Shown: positions 1 through 7,955, counted from the first letter of the stretch. The stretch is DNA of 19,798 nucleotides from an uncultured Clostridia bacterium (GCA_948739805.1 CAPYID010000034.1:1-19798), one strand, 5' to 3'. Program-made: numbers and translations. The notes: generated by a model not told the origin, from the sequence alone.

Positions 1-339
1 GGAATCTCGAGCCTGTCGAGAGGGCGCTGTAACTGGATTTAATTTACATTTTCTGTGAAATCGAGTTGTATCATTTTGAGAATTTATTAATTATTTATAT
101 AAGCACGTTTTTATTGCTGAGATGTGAATTATCTCACTTTTATTTTATTATAAAAATTTTGCCACTCCTTGTAAATAACTATTTTTTCCTGTATAACACA
201 AAAAAATCCGCAATTATTTACGGATTTTCTTTGTATTTGGTTTTATTTTTTTCTCGTTAAATTTTCATTTCATTTTTGTAATATTTTGTCGATTTTCCTA
301 GGGAAATGAGGGATAAAGCACACATCCTGGAATGTATTT
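1..339. other. Intergenic left edge, no gene recognised
   Basis: No convincing coding region is seen here. The first 42 bases are GC-richer than the rest and contain a small hairpin, TCTCGA/TCGAGA around a 5-base loop at 5-21. They could be the end of a feature cut by the window edge, but nothing identifies it. The remainder is very AT-rich. Its only clear element is the inverted repeat at 203-228, given separately. Confidence 0.5.
198..230 (-). terminator. Rho-independent terminator
   Basis: The inverted repeat AAAATCCG / CGGATTTT (203-210 and 221-228) has a 10-base loop. Read on the minus strand, the stem is followed by a run of T, because the plus strand has a long A run at 200-206. It lies about 110 bases downstream of the broken ATPase gene at 340-1642, so it probably ends that transcript. 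A shorter T run on the plus side could make it bidirectional. Confidence 0.7.
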
Positions 340-1642
340 TTATAATATATTTTCCATATTCCCTATACTATACAAAGGTATATTAATAAGCCAATCTTCT
401 TTTCTATAATCAGACATTGATGTTCTAACATTTACTTTTGTGTTATATTTTTCTACAAATGATTTTAAGCTTTTAGCTTGTAAATTTTCTTCTGACTTAA
501 CTTCTATTGGGACTACATTTACTCCTAATTGTACTAAAAAATCGAGTTCTGCTGTAGCTCTCTCGGCACTCCAATAAAATACTGGTATGTCTTTATTAGA
601 TTTTAATTCTGTTAACACATATTGTTCTGTAAAAGAACCTTTAAATTCTGTAAATATTTCATTTCCTTCTAATAAAATTTTTGCATCTATTCTAGTCATA
701 GCACCTAAAAGTCCAACATCCAGAATGTATAGCTTAAATGCACTTGTGTCTTGGTAAGCTATAAGTGGAATATTAGGTTTGTTTACTCTGTCAATTTTAT
801 AGATTAAGCCACAATCAATTAGCCAAGCTAAAGCCAATTCATATTCTTTTGCTCTTGCACCTTCTTTAATTAAACCATATATAAACTTTTTATTTTCTTT
901 TGCTAATTGTGCTGGAATATTATTCCATAACATTTTTAGTCTAGGAACAATTTCAATTGGTGCATGTTTAGAAAAATCTTCTTCATATGCTTGCAGTAAT
1001 CTTAGTTGAAGTTTTCTAACTTGTCTATAATCTTTTGTTTCTATATACTTATTTACTGCTGAAGGCATACCACCTATAAAATAATATTCTCTTAAATATG
1101 AAATAAATTTGTCTTTAAAAACATTTATTAAATTCCAATCATTTTCAATTAATACTTCTACTAACTTTTCTTCTCCGAATAGCAAGCAAAAACTCTTGAA
1201 AGTTCAATGGATATAGATCCATAAAATCAACTTTTCCAACTGGAAATGAAGTACCTTCATGTAAAGCAACTCCTAAAAGTGAACCAGCTGCTATAATGTG
1301 ATATTGTCTTGCATTTTCGCAAAAATATTTAAGTGATGTTAATGCCTTTGGGACTTCTTGAACTTCATCAAAAATTATCAATGTATTTTTTGAGTCAATA
1401 TCAATATTACTTTCTAATTTTAAACCTTGTATTATTCTCTCTATGTTAAAGTCATCTTCAAATAGCCTTGCCATTCTTTCATTTCCATCAAAATTTATGT
1501 AAGCAACATTTTTGTAATTATTTCTTCCAAATTCTCTCATAATCCATGTTTTTCCAACTTGTCTAGCTCCTCTTATTATTAAGGGCTTTCTATCTGCTGC
1601 GTCTTTCCATTCTTCTAATTCTTTTATTTTTTCACGATACAT
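340..1642 (-). pseudogene. DUF4143-type AAA ATPase, frameshifted
   Basis: Two overlapping reading frames together make one protein of about 433 residues, the usual length of the family of AAA ATPases with a C-terminal DUF4143 domain. The N-terminal part (1145-1642) has Walker A GARQVGKT at residues 25-32, Walker B with IIFDEVQ near 89-95, and the family motif LYPLNFQEFLLAI at 143-155. The C-terminal part (340-1185) resumes with GEEKLVEV and ends in a nuclease-like fold region with ELDFLV and PIEVKS. The break is one extra base near 1176-1178: ATTCGGAGAA would need to be ATTGGAGAA. Start ATG at 1640-1642 has AAGGAGGT 7 bases upstream. These proteins are usually orphan accessory genes of unclear function, sometimes proposed to be toxin- or defence-like. 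A sequencing error could also explain the frameshift. Confidence 0.85.
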
Positions 1643-1673
1643 ATTTTATACCTCCTTATATTATTACATGTGC

Positions 1674-1702
1674 ATTATATCATAATTATCACAAAAAATC
1701 AA
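1674..1702 (-). promoter_or_regulatory. Sigma-A-type promoter of the ATPase gene
   Basis: On the minus strand TTGATT (1697-1702) is followed after 17 bases by TATAAT (1674-1679). This lies about 30 bases before the ATG of the frameshifted ATPase gene, with the ribosome binding site AAGGAGGT in between. Confidence 0.7.
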
Positions 1703-1883
1703 AGGAGTTTTTGTGGGGTTTATACATTTTTTCAAATGTCTTTTTTTCATTATGATTAAATTACTGTGTATTTTGTTTTGTTCGCTTGTATTATTATAAA
1801 TAATGTAGTATATTAATAAAAGATAGATATGAGATAGCAAATTTTTAAGAAAAGTCAATAATTTTTCGAAGGGAGTTTTTTCT

Positions 1884-3575
1884 GTGAATAGTTTGATTGA
1901 TTTTAAAAAATTTAAGTTAAAATATTTACATATATTAGTGATTGCATTGGGAAGTGTTTTTATTTCACTTTCTGTATTTCATACAAGTTTATGGTTTGAT
2001 GAAAGTTATTCTGTTGGTCTTGCTAATCACAGTTTTGGTGATATATGGATTATTGGTGGAAATGATGTCCACCCTATCTTGTATTACTATTTTTTGCATT
2101 TCCTAAATTTGATTTTTGGTAATAATGTTATAGTATATAGGCTTTTTTCTGTTCTATGTACTACTCTATTAGGTGTTATAGGTTTTACACATATTAGAAA
2201 AGATTTTGGAGAAAAAGTTGGTGTTTTCTTTTCTTTCTTAGTTTTCTTTCTCCCTGCTAACCTTATATATGCTGGAGAGATTAGAATGTATTCTTTAGCT
2301 ATGCTTCTTGTGACTTTGACTGGTATTTATGCTTATAGAATATATAAGAATAGTGGCCTTTTTGGACGAGAAATGCTCGCCCCTACACATAATAATACTA
2401 ATGGAAATCTGAATATAAAAAATTGGATTATTTTTGCTATTTGTAGTCTGGCTTCTGCTTATACTCATTATTATGCTCTTATGGCTAGTGGTTTGATTAA
2501 TTTGATTTTATTTATATCTCTTATTCTACAGTGCGTGAATAAACATAAATGCAAAAATATTTCTTATGATGCAAAAAGCAAAGATAATTTACCTATGCAT
2601 TCTAATAAGATTTTATTAAAACATAATATGTCTTTGGAATATAAGAATATGATAGCATTTACTGTTTCTGCAATAGTCCAAATAATTTTATATATCCCTT
2701 GGCTTTTACGTTTGTTTGCTCAAATGGGACATGTTTCTAATGGTTTTTGGATTAGTGTTAGTTTTCCTGGTACTTTTATTGAATTGTTTAATTTCATTCT
2801 TACTGGGGATTCACCTTATATAGGTTCAGCTTTTTCAATTGTATTTGGATTGATTGTAATTGTTTATATGATTATTTTATATGTAAATAAAAATGGATTT
2901 GCAATGTTTAAACCTACATTACATGGCAGTTTTACAAATAAATTAAAGGTTTCCGCTTCTAAAATTATTAATATGCAACCTGCTAATTTTGCTATTGCAT
3001 TATTTCTTGGAATAGCATTAGTTGCTTCTATTATGTCTTTTGTCTGGACACCAATACTTTTCCCAAGATATATGCTTTGTGTAATGGGATTCTTTATATT
3101 TTTCTTTTCTTATATAATAGTAAAGAAAGGGTTTAAACATATGAATTTGTTTTTATGCACTGTATATCTGTTTATATGTTTAGCTATTAATATTAATTTA
3201 ATAAATATAAATTATGATGAAAATAATAATAAACCATTAGATTTCGTTAAGGAAAGTATTAAAGATAATGATATTATATTAAATAATAATGAAATTACTG
3301 GTTTTAATATTTCTGTCAATTTTCCTAAAAATACTACATATTTCTACGATGAAGAATATTGGAATTGTGGTGAAGCTTATAAGGCTCTTTCACATGATTT
3401 TTATACAGTTCATGATTTAGATTTTCTTGATGGTTTCTCTGGTAGAGTTTGGTTGACTAATGACAAACTTTTACAACAGTTAAATGAGAAATATGATATT
3501 AAGGTGATTGAACACGAAGCATTTGAAACTAGTTATAAAGGAGATACTTATTCTCTTTATTTAATTGAATTATAG
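1884..3575 (+). CDS. GT-C family membrane glycosyltransferase (PMT/ArnT-like)
   Basis: 563 residues, very hydrophobic, with many membrane segments. After the first membrane helix (about 13-33) comes WFDESYS, whose Asp39-Glu40 fits the catalytic/metal-binding acidic pair in the first outer loop of GT39/GT83-like enzymes. It is followed by DVHPILYY (61-68), equivalent to the family's HPPLYY-type motif. Such enzymes move sugar from a polyprenyl-phosphate donor to an acceptor outside the membrane; donor and acceptor cannot be told here. The C-terminal ~130 residues look like a soluble outer domain. The start is GTG at 1884, with AAGGGAG 8 bases upstream. A hydrophilic stretch at about residues 157-175 is encoded by a palindromic repeat. 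The stop overlaps the stop of the convergent ATPase gene by 6 bases. Confidence 0.85.
   Translation: MNSLIDFKKFKLKYLHILVIALGSVFISLSVFHTSLWFDESYSVGLANHSFGDIWIIGGNDVHPILYYYFLHFLNLIFGNNVIVYRLFSVLCTTLLGVIGFTHIRKDFGEKVGVFFSFLVFFLPANLIYAGEIRMYSLAMLLVTLTGIYAYRIYKNSGLFGREMLAPTHNNTNGNLNIKNWIIFAICSLASAYTHYYALMASGLINLILFISLILQCVNKHKCKNISYDAKSKDNLPMHSNKILLKHNMSLEYKNMIAFTVSAIVQIILYIPWLLRLFAQMGHVSNGFWISVSFPGTFIELFNFILTGDSPYIGSAFSIVFGLIVIVYMIILYVNKNGFAMFKPTLHGSFTNKLKVSASKIINMQPANFAIALFLGIALVASIMSFVWTPILFPRYMLCVMGFFIFFFSYIIVKKGFKHMNLFLCTVYLFICLAININLININYDENNNKPLDFVKESIKDNDIILNNNEITGFNISVNFPKNTTYFYDEEYWNCGEAYKALSHDFYTVHDLDFLDGFSGRVWLTNDKLLQQLNEKYDIKVIEHEAFETSYKGDTYSLYLIEL
2365..2384. repeat. GC-rich palindromic repeat inside a coding region
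   Basis: GGACGAGAAATGCTCGCCCC sits in the otherwise AT-rich glycosyltransferase gene. It has a CGAG/CTCG core and resembles the short CGAG...CTCGCCCCTACA palindromes that I recall as common intergenic repeats in gut Firmicutes. The reading frame is kept: the insert encodes a loop containing GLFGREMLAP between membrane segments. Membership in a repeat family is inference from memory of similar genomes. Confidence 0.45.
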
Positions 3576-5219
3576 TAATGCTCTACACTCATGGCATGCA
3601 AAATATATTACTTGATATTCTGTTGATAGTTCTTTTACTATCTGTTTTGCTTTTTCTATTTTTTCTTTGTCTAAGTTTACAAATGGGTCATCTAATATTA
3701 TGAATGGTTTCTCACTTTCGAATAAGGCTTCTACTAGTGCAAGTCTTATACAGATTCCAATTAAATCTTTATATCCTGTACTTAGATATTCTATGTCTTT
3801 CTTTTCTCCATATTCTTGTACTTTTACATTTAGTTTTATATCTATATTTGTTTCTAATTTTTCTTTGCTTATTAGGTTTAAGTATTTCTTAAATCCTTGT
3901 GTCATTCCTTGCAAATAGTGTGATGAAAATTGCTGTTTTGCTTGCAATAAATATTTTTGCGTTTTGTCTAATATATCATATTTGTGATTCATCTCTTCTA
4001 GGTCTTGTTCTAAGTTTTCTATTTCATTTTCTATTTCTTCTGCTGATTCTTCTGTGTTTATTAATCTGTTCATTTCATTTTCATCATAACTTTTCTGATT
4101 TATTAAATTGCTTATATTTCTGTCTATTAGCTCATTTTGTTTTAATAGTTCTTCTTTGCTTTCAGTTATTTTCTCCTCAGTAATTTCTACTTTTGTATTA
4201 CTTATTTGCTCATATCTTTTATTATTTCTTTTTTTGATTTTATTGAATTTTGTTATCTCTCTTATTAATAGTAAAACCCCTGCACCACAAAATGAATATA
4301 GATATTTTGATATGAGTATTCCTAAAATTATTCCCATTATGATTATTAAGATTGAGATAATTACTTCGAATCTCATGTGTTTATGGTTTTCCTCTTGCAG
4401 TTTTTCAATCTTTTTTTGTGCTTCTAATTTTTCATTTGCTATTTCTAGTTCCCTTTTTAGTTTCTGATTTTCCTGTTCAGATATTTCATTTATTTTCTTT
4501 TGATTTCTAACTTTTTGTTCTTCATATTTCTTTATTTCTAGTTTGTATTCTTCTATCCTTTTTTTCCTGGCTTCTATGATTTCTTCATTTTTTTGAGAGT
4601 ATTCTAATTCCCTTCTCTTACTATTTATTATAGCTTCTATTTCATTGATTCTACCTTTGTTTCCAGTTTTTTTATATTCTTTCATTACAGATATTATATT
4701 ATTTATTGCGTCTTCTGAAGTGTTTATATCATTTTCGTTTTCTACAATATTACTTAGTTTTGCACTTAAACTGTCATTTATCTCTACTGAAATAGCTTGA
4801 CCTGGTATATATGTACTTCTCTCATATGCTTGTCTATCTATTTTAAATATCTCTTCTCCAATGTTTTCTGAGAAGTCACTACTTTCAGAGTTAGTTGTTT
4901 TGTCATATAGTTTAAATATGTCATCTTTGTCTTTTGTGCCAAAAAATCTTTCTATCTCATATATTTTTCCATTAATTTCAAATTCTAAGTTTCCACCAAA
5001 TTTTCCACCTTGCCATGGATAGTATTTTTTTCTTTCGTTTTCTGATATTGCTCTTTTGTTTGATGTATCAAACCCATAAAACATTGCTTTTATGAATGTA
5101 GCGAATGTACTCTTTCCCCAACTATTTGCTTCATTTATTATATTTAGTCCTTTTTGAAATTCATATGTGAATTCGTGTAGTTTTCCAAAATTTTCTATAT
5201 AACATTTCCTAAGATTCAT
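3570..5219 (-). CDS. Rad50/YhaN-like ATPase with membrane hairpin in the coiled coil
   Basis: 549 residues with SMC/RecF-type ATPase architecture. The N-terminus (NLRKCYIENFGKLHEF) leads to Walker A NEANSWGKST (GKST 35-38). A coiled coil at about 180-280 is followed by a strongly hydrophobic hairpin at about 284-320, a second coiled coil at about 325-425, the signature LSTGYKDLIG (479-488), Walker B FIILDDPF (506-513) and D-loop NLD. The membrane segment in the middle is a trait of the YhaN subgroup (AAA_27) rather than classical SbcC/Rad50. The gene starts 32 bases after the metallophosphoesterase, as in yhaO-yhaN and sbcD-sbcC pairs. The two probably form a membrane-tethered DNA end-processing complex. 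Start ATG has AGAGGA upstream. The first glycine of the usual P-loop is replaced, as in related clostridial proteins with ENGWGKST. Confidence 0.8.
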   Translation of the reverse strand: MNLRKCYIENFGKLHEFTYEFQKGLNIINEANSWGKSTFATFIKAMFYGFDTSNKRAISENERKKYYPWQGGKFGGNLEFEINGKIYEIERFFGTKDKDDIFKLYDKTTNSESSDFSENIGEEIFKIDRQAYERSTYIPGQAISVEINDSLSAKLSNIVENENDINTSEDAINNIISVMKEYKKTGNKGRINEIEAIINSKRRELEYSQKNEEIIEARKKRIEEYKLEIKKYEEQKVRNQKKINEISEQENQKLKRELEIANEKLEAQKKIEKLQEENHKHMRFEVIISILIIIMGIILGILISKYLYSFCGAGVLLLIREITKFNKIKKRNNKRYEQISNTKVEITEEKITESKEELLKQNELIDRNISNLINQKSYDENEMNRLINTEESAEEIENEIENLEQDLEEMNHKYDILDKTQKYLLQAKQQFSSHYLQGMTQGFKKYLNLISKEKLETNIDIKLNVKVQEYGEKKDIEYLSTGYKDLIGICIRLALVEALFESEKPFIILDDPFVNLDKEKIEKAKQIVKELSTEYQVIYFACHECRALL

Positions 5220-5251
5220 TATTTTTTCCTCTTTTTACTGTATTTTTTATT

Positions 5252-6334
5252 CTATAGTAAGTCTTCTTCTCCTGATAATGCTTTAATTCCTGTAACTATT
5301 ATTTCTTTTTTTTCTTCTTCTGGAATGTCTTCTTTTAAAATGGTTCTTATAAATTCACCTTTAAGTGATACATCATTTTGATAATCTAAATAGTTTATTT
5401 CTAATGTGGTTTTATCATATATCTTTAAAAAGTAAAATTTATTATTATACCTTTTTAGTAAATAGTCTATGTCTCTTTCTGAGTTTATATCTACTTTTCC
5501 TGTAAGTATTATCTTAATTAGATTTTCTTTTTCTATATTTTGTATTTTATTATCTATTTTTGCTTCTACTTCTGTTGTTGTCATTGTACCTGATATATCT
5601 ACTTCTATCTCTTCTAGATTTCTAGTTGAATTTTTTATGAATTCTGTATTTATTTTATTGTCTTTTATGTCTAATAGTACAAAACCTTTGTCTCCACATT
5701 CATCAAATCCTCTTCCTTCTAAGCAACCTGAATAGCAGTATATTCCTCTATTATCTAGACTTTCCATTTTATATTTATGTATATGTCCTAATGCCAAATA
5801 ATCTATGTTTTTATTTCTTAACTCTTTTAGATTTACTATTTCTGTTTTGTCTTTTTTGTCTTCGTAATTTGATTCTTGCCCATGTAATACTACAATGTTG
5901 AAATCATTCTGGTTTAACATTAAAGATTTATATATTTCATAATTGTCTTTTTCTCCAAATTCTATTCCTGTAATTACTATTTCTCCATATCTATATGATG
6001 TCCATGTTTGTTTATTAAATGTTTTTAGGTTTCTTATTATTTCACCATCTGTAAAGTCTTGTTCATCATGATTTCCTTTTAAATATATGAATTCTATATT
6101 GGGATTTGCTTTTATAGTGTCTTTTACTATATTTTTTGCTTTTACTGATATTTTGTTTTTGTCAAATAAATCTCCTGCTATTATTATGATTTCTACTTTG
6201 TCTTCGCTTGCAAATTGTACCATATTTTTAAAACTTAATAATATTTCGTTTTTTCTTTGTTTTGCTTTGTCTTTGTCTAGGTTTGCTTCCATTTTTGAGT
6301 CTAAGTGTATATCACTACAATGTATAATTTTCAT
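5252..6334 (-). CDS. Mre11/SbcD/YhaO-like metallophosphoesterase (DNA exonuclease)
   Basis: 360 residues with the full set of calcineurin-like phosphoesterase motifs: SDIHLD (7-12), GDLFD (54-58), GNHD (87-90), HGQ (151-153) and GHIH (183-186). These coordinate two metal ions in Mre11/SbcD-type nucleases. The C-terminal part (about 230-360) is acidic and lysine-rich and is probably the cap/partner-binding region. The gene follows a small membrane protein after 33 bases and precedes the Rad50/YhaN-like ATPase by 32 bases, so the three are likely one transcript. Start ATG is preceded by GGGAGG at 6 bases. The likely role is nuclease action on DNA ends or structures with the ATPase partner. No SbcD-specific feature was recognised beyond the motifs, and YhaO-like is the better guess because of the partner's membrane hairpin. 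Confidence 0.87.
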   Translation of the reverse strand: MKIIHCSDIHLDSKMEANLDKDKAKQRKNEILLSFKNMVQFASEDKVEIIIIAGDLFDKNKISVKAKNIVKDTIKANPNIEFIYLKGNHDEQDFTDGEIIRNLKTFNKQTWTSYRYGEIVITGIEFGEKDNYEIYKSLMLNQNDFNIVVLHGQESNYEDKKDKTEIVNLKELRNKNIDYLALGHIHKYKMESLDNRGIYCYSGCLEGRGFDECGDKGFVLLDIKDNKINTEFIKNSTRNLEEIEVDISGTMTTTEVEAKIDNKIQNIEKENLIKIILTGKVDINSERDIDYLLKRYNNKFYFLKIYDKTTLEINYLDYQNDVSLKGEFIRTILKEDIPEEEKKEIIVTGIKALSGEEDLL

Positions 6335-6367
6335 GTATTGCCTCCCATTTTTAGCTATATTAAATTA

Positions 6368-6910
6368 TTATTTTTCTCTTATTATTTTGCTCATTATTAA
6401 ACCTACAATGTTTACTATTTTTGTGGAGTTACTGTTTGCTATATTTTTACCTATAGCTTTACCTCCTACAGTCATTGATGCTACTAATGCACTTATTATA
6501 AATTGTATACTTTCTGGTAAGCCTAAACTTCCTGTTAATTTTGCTGTAATCATTGCACTTATTGCACCACTTAATACACCACAGACATCTCCTATAACGT
6601 CTGCACATATATTTGCTACTATTGATGCATTTCTTATTAGTTTTATAGATGTTTTTGCTCCTTTTATTTTCTTGCTTGCTTTTGCATGAAATTCTGCTTC
6701 GTCTGCTACAGTTACTGCAACTCCTATTATGTCTGTTATTATACCAATGAATATTACTACTATAAGTATTAGAATTGCTGGTATTATATTGATGTTTGAT
6801 ATTCCATTTGTTGTTATGTATGACATGAGTAATGATAATACAAATGTTAGGCAAAATGCTTGTATTACCCATTTTGATTTTGATTCTGCTTTTTTTGTCA
6901 ACTTTTTCAC
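6368..6910 (-). CDS. Small multi-pass membrane protein, CorB-like in annotation
   Basis: About 180 residues with roughly four hydrophobic segments: about 15-33, 42-63, a glycine/alanine-rich pair about 95-125, and 134-152. Between them is a polar stretch, VADEAEFHAKASKKIKGAK. Similar clostridial proteins, as I remember them, carry the label Mg2+/Co2+ transporter CorB, but the CBS domains of CorB/CorC are absent, so transport is not shown. The first frame start is GTG at 6908-6910, yet AGGAG lies only about one base before it. TTG at codon 4 has the same site 10 bases upstream and may be the real start. It appears to be the first gene of the operon with the metallophosphoesterase and ATPase, and lies just below the candidate structured RNA. 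Confidence 0.65.
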   Translation of the reverse strand: MKKLTKKAESKSKWVIQAFCLTFVLSLLMSYITTNGISNINIIPAILILIVVIFIGIITDIIGVAVTVADEAEFHAKASKKIKGAKTSIKLIRNASIVANICADVIGDVCGVLSGAISAMITAKLTGSLGLPESIQFIISALVASMTVGGKAIGKNIANSNSTKIVNIVGLIMSKIIREK

Positions 6911-6929
6911 TCTCCTGTATATTCTTTAA

Positions 6930-6954
6930 GGCAGGGTAATCCCTGCCTTTTTTT
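6930..6954 (+). terminator. Perfect GC-rich hairpin with T run
   Basis: GGCAGGG / CCCTGCC (6930-6936 and 6941-6947) around TAAT, followed on the plus strand by seven T. It is a textbook plus-direction terminator, although no plus-strand gene precedes it. Read on the minus strand it lies about 20 bases before the membrane protein start and is followed by TTAAAG, so termination there would be weak. It could be the 3' boundary hairpin of the candidate RNA at 6955-7518. Confidence 0.6.
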
Positions 6955-7518
6955 CTATAGATGGTAAAAATCTAAGTAAATTTTACGGTTTAGGTCTAGT
7001 AGAATTTCTCTATTTTCTACTTTGCATTACTACAAAGCCGTTTCCGTTTAAAGAAAATATTCATAAACACTTATTATTACAAACAATAATAATTTTTCAT
7101 GTGTTTTTGAACACCAGATCGCCACTTAAGTCCGTACCTTAATCCCTAGATTTTCATGCGATTTAGCAAACATTCTAGAAGTTTTCCTTGACATACTTTG
7201 TTTATTACTAGTCTTTTTTGCAATTGCAATTTCATAACCAATTTTTAATTACTCCCAGTACTTTCACTCAAGACAGGCTACACTATGTATTTTGTGTCTT
7301 GGCACTCAACATAGGTTACACTTAAATTGTCTTATTTAAGTCTCAACGAAAATAGGGACTTTATATATGCCATTATATATTACCCCATCTTCTTTCCTTT
7401 ATATAAATACACAAAACTGGCATTTCGCGCAAATATACAAAGCTTCAACGATGTGCCCTTTAGTGGATTTTTAGCCCCACCCTCATAATAAAAAGTACGA
7501 CTAGAATAATGCACCATC
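6955..7518 (-). ncRNA. Candidate large structured RNA or very long leader (~560 nt)
   Basis: A near-consensus minus-strand promoter sits immediately upstream (7525-7553), and no frame is open for a credible protein. Many perfect stems occur. CTTAAAT/ATTTAAG is at 7321-7340. TTATTATT/AATAATAA at 7071-7092 is stacked under AAACAC/GTGTTT (7065-7070 and 7101-7106). ATCGC/GCGAT encloses TTAAG/CTTAA near 7125-7162. CTTTG/CAAAG (7020-7037) and GTAGAA/TTCTAC (6999-7020) are enclosed by ACGG/CCGT (6985-7041). Interleaved stems at 7269-7314 could form a pseudoknot. I could not match it to 6S, RNase P, tmRNA, SRP RNA or a riboswitch. Its size is in the range of large ornate bacterial RNAs such as ROOL or OLE, but I cannot claim identity. 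It could instead be a 600-base 5' UTR of the operon below. Confidence 0.55.
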
Positions 7519-7524
7519 CTCGCT

Positions 7525-7553
7525 ATTATAGCATATTCAAAAATAATTGTAAA
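7525..7553 (-). promoter_or_regulatory. Near-consensus minus-strand promoter
   Basis: On the minus strand TTTACA (7548-7553), a 17-base spacer and a perfect TATAAT (7525-7530). The predicted transcript start is near 7518. It points into a region without a gene for about 600 bases, which is the main reason for proposing a structured RNA there. Confidence 0.8.
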
Positions 7554-7691
7554 GTGAATTTTTACCTTTTTTATGGTAATTTTTTTCAATTTTTGTAGTG
7601 GCACATTGCATGACCAATTATGTATTTTTAATGAATAATGAATATTGAATAATGAATGATTAATAATAAATGTAATATTTTACTACTTTAG

Positions 7692-7720
7692 TTGTAAATG
7701 TGAGAAATATAGCGTATAAT
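7692..7720 (+). promoter_or_regulatory. Promoter of the 45-residue peptide gene
   Basis: TTGTAA (7692-7697), a 17-base spacer and TATAAT (7715-7720) on the plus strand. The peptide start lies 50 bases further on. This promoter is back to back with the minus-strand promoter at 7525-7553. Confidence 0.75.
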
Positions 7721-7769
7721 TATTCTATCCTTTTAACAAGGAAATCTTGGAGGAAGGAGGAATACTCAA

Positions 7770-7907
7770 ATGACAAATGCAGACTTAGTATGGCGTTTGG
7801 TGGAATTATTACTAAAAAATGAAAAAGACACAAAGCAAGTAGCTCTTGCCCAAGACCAAATTCCAAATGACACAAAACAGGATGATAAAAATCAACAAGA
7901 GGTTTAG
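7770..7907 (+). CDS. Small hypothetical protein, 45 residues
   Basis: ATG at 7770 is preceded by a very strong ribosome binding site, AGGAAGGAGG at 7751-7760, with 9 bases between. The encoded peptide begins MTNADLVWRLVELLLKNEKD. Residues 4-16 can form an amphipathic or hydrophobic helix. The rest is strongly polar, rich in Gln, Asp, Lys and Asn, and ends QQEV. It has no cysteines, no signal peptide and no lipobox. It has its own promoter upstream and a terminator 10 bases after the stop, so it is a stand-alone gene. I do not recognise the family. Possibilities are a small regulatory or membrane-associated peptide, or the coding part of a dual-function RNA. Confidence that it is translated is fairly high because every control element is present. 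Confidence 0.75.
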   Translation: MTNADLVWRLVELLLKNEKDTKQVALAQDQIPNDTKQDDKNQQEV

Positions 7908-7913
7908 CTAACC

Positions 7914-7955
7914 TAAAAAGAGTGTAGCACTACCACATTGCTATGCTCTTTTTTT
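7914..7955 (+). terminator. Terminator of the 45-residue peptide gene
   Basis: Stem arms AGAGTGTAGCA (7919-7929) and TGCTATGCTCT (7939-7949) pair with two G-U pairs, and a T run reaches 7955. The 9-base loop is CTACCACAT. Confidence 0.85.

Noticed and set aside
66..260. 64-codon plus-strand frame at the left edge
   Set aside because: No ribosome binding site; it covers a clear terminator hairpin and is low-complexity AT-rich sequence.
1664..1858. 64-codon minus-strand frame between the ATPase and glycosyltransferase genes
   Set aside because: It overlaps the ATPase promoter, lacks a ribosome binding site, and is explained by low GC content.
3667..4467. Several hydrophobic plus-strand frames opposite the Rad50-like gene
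   Set aside because: They are antisense shadows of an intact gene with all ATPase motifs.
7160..7290. Frame encoding a basic stretch in the candidate RNA region
   Set aside because: The frame lacks a start with a ribosome binding site and is short; the surrounding stems explain the sequence better.
6955..7518. RNase P RNA, tmRNA, 6S RNA or a known riboswitch
   Set aside because: None of the conserved sequence marks of these families that I know could be found on either strand.
7380..7604. 74-codon minus-strand frame across the promoter region
   Set aside because: It runs through the -35 and -10 boxes of the minus-strand promoter, has no ribosome binding site, and its composition does not look protein-like.
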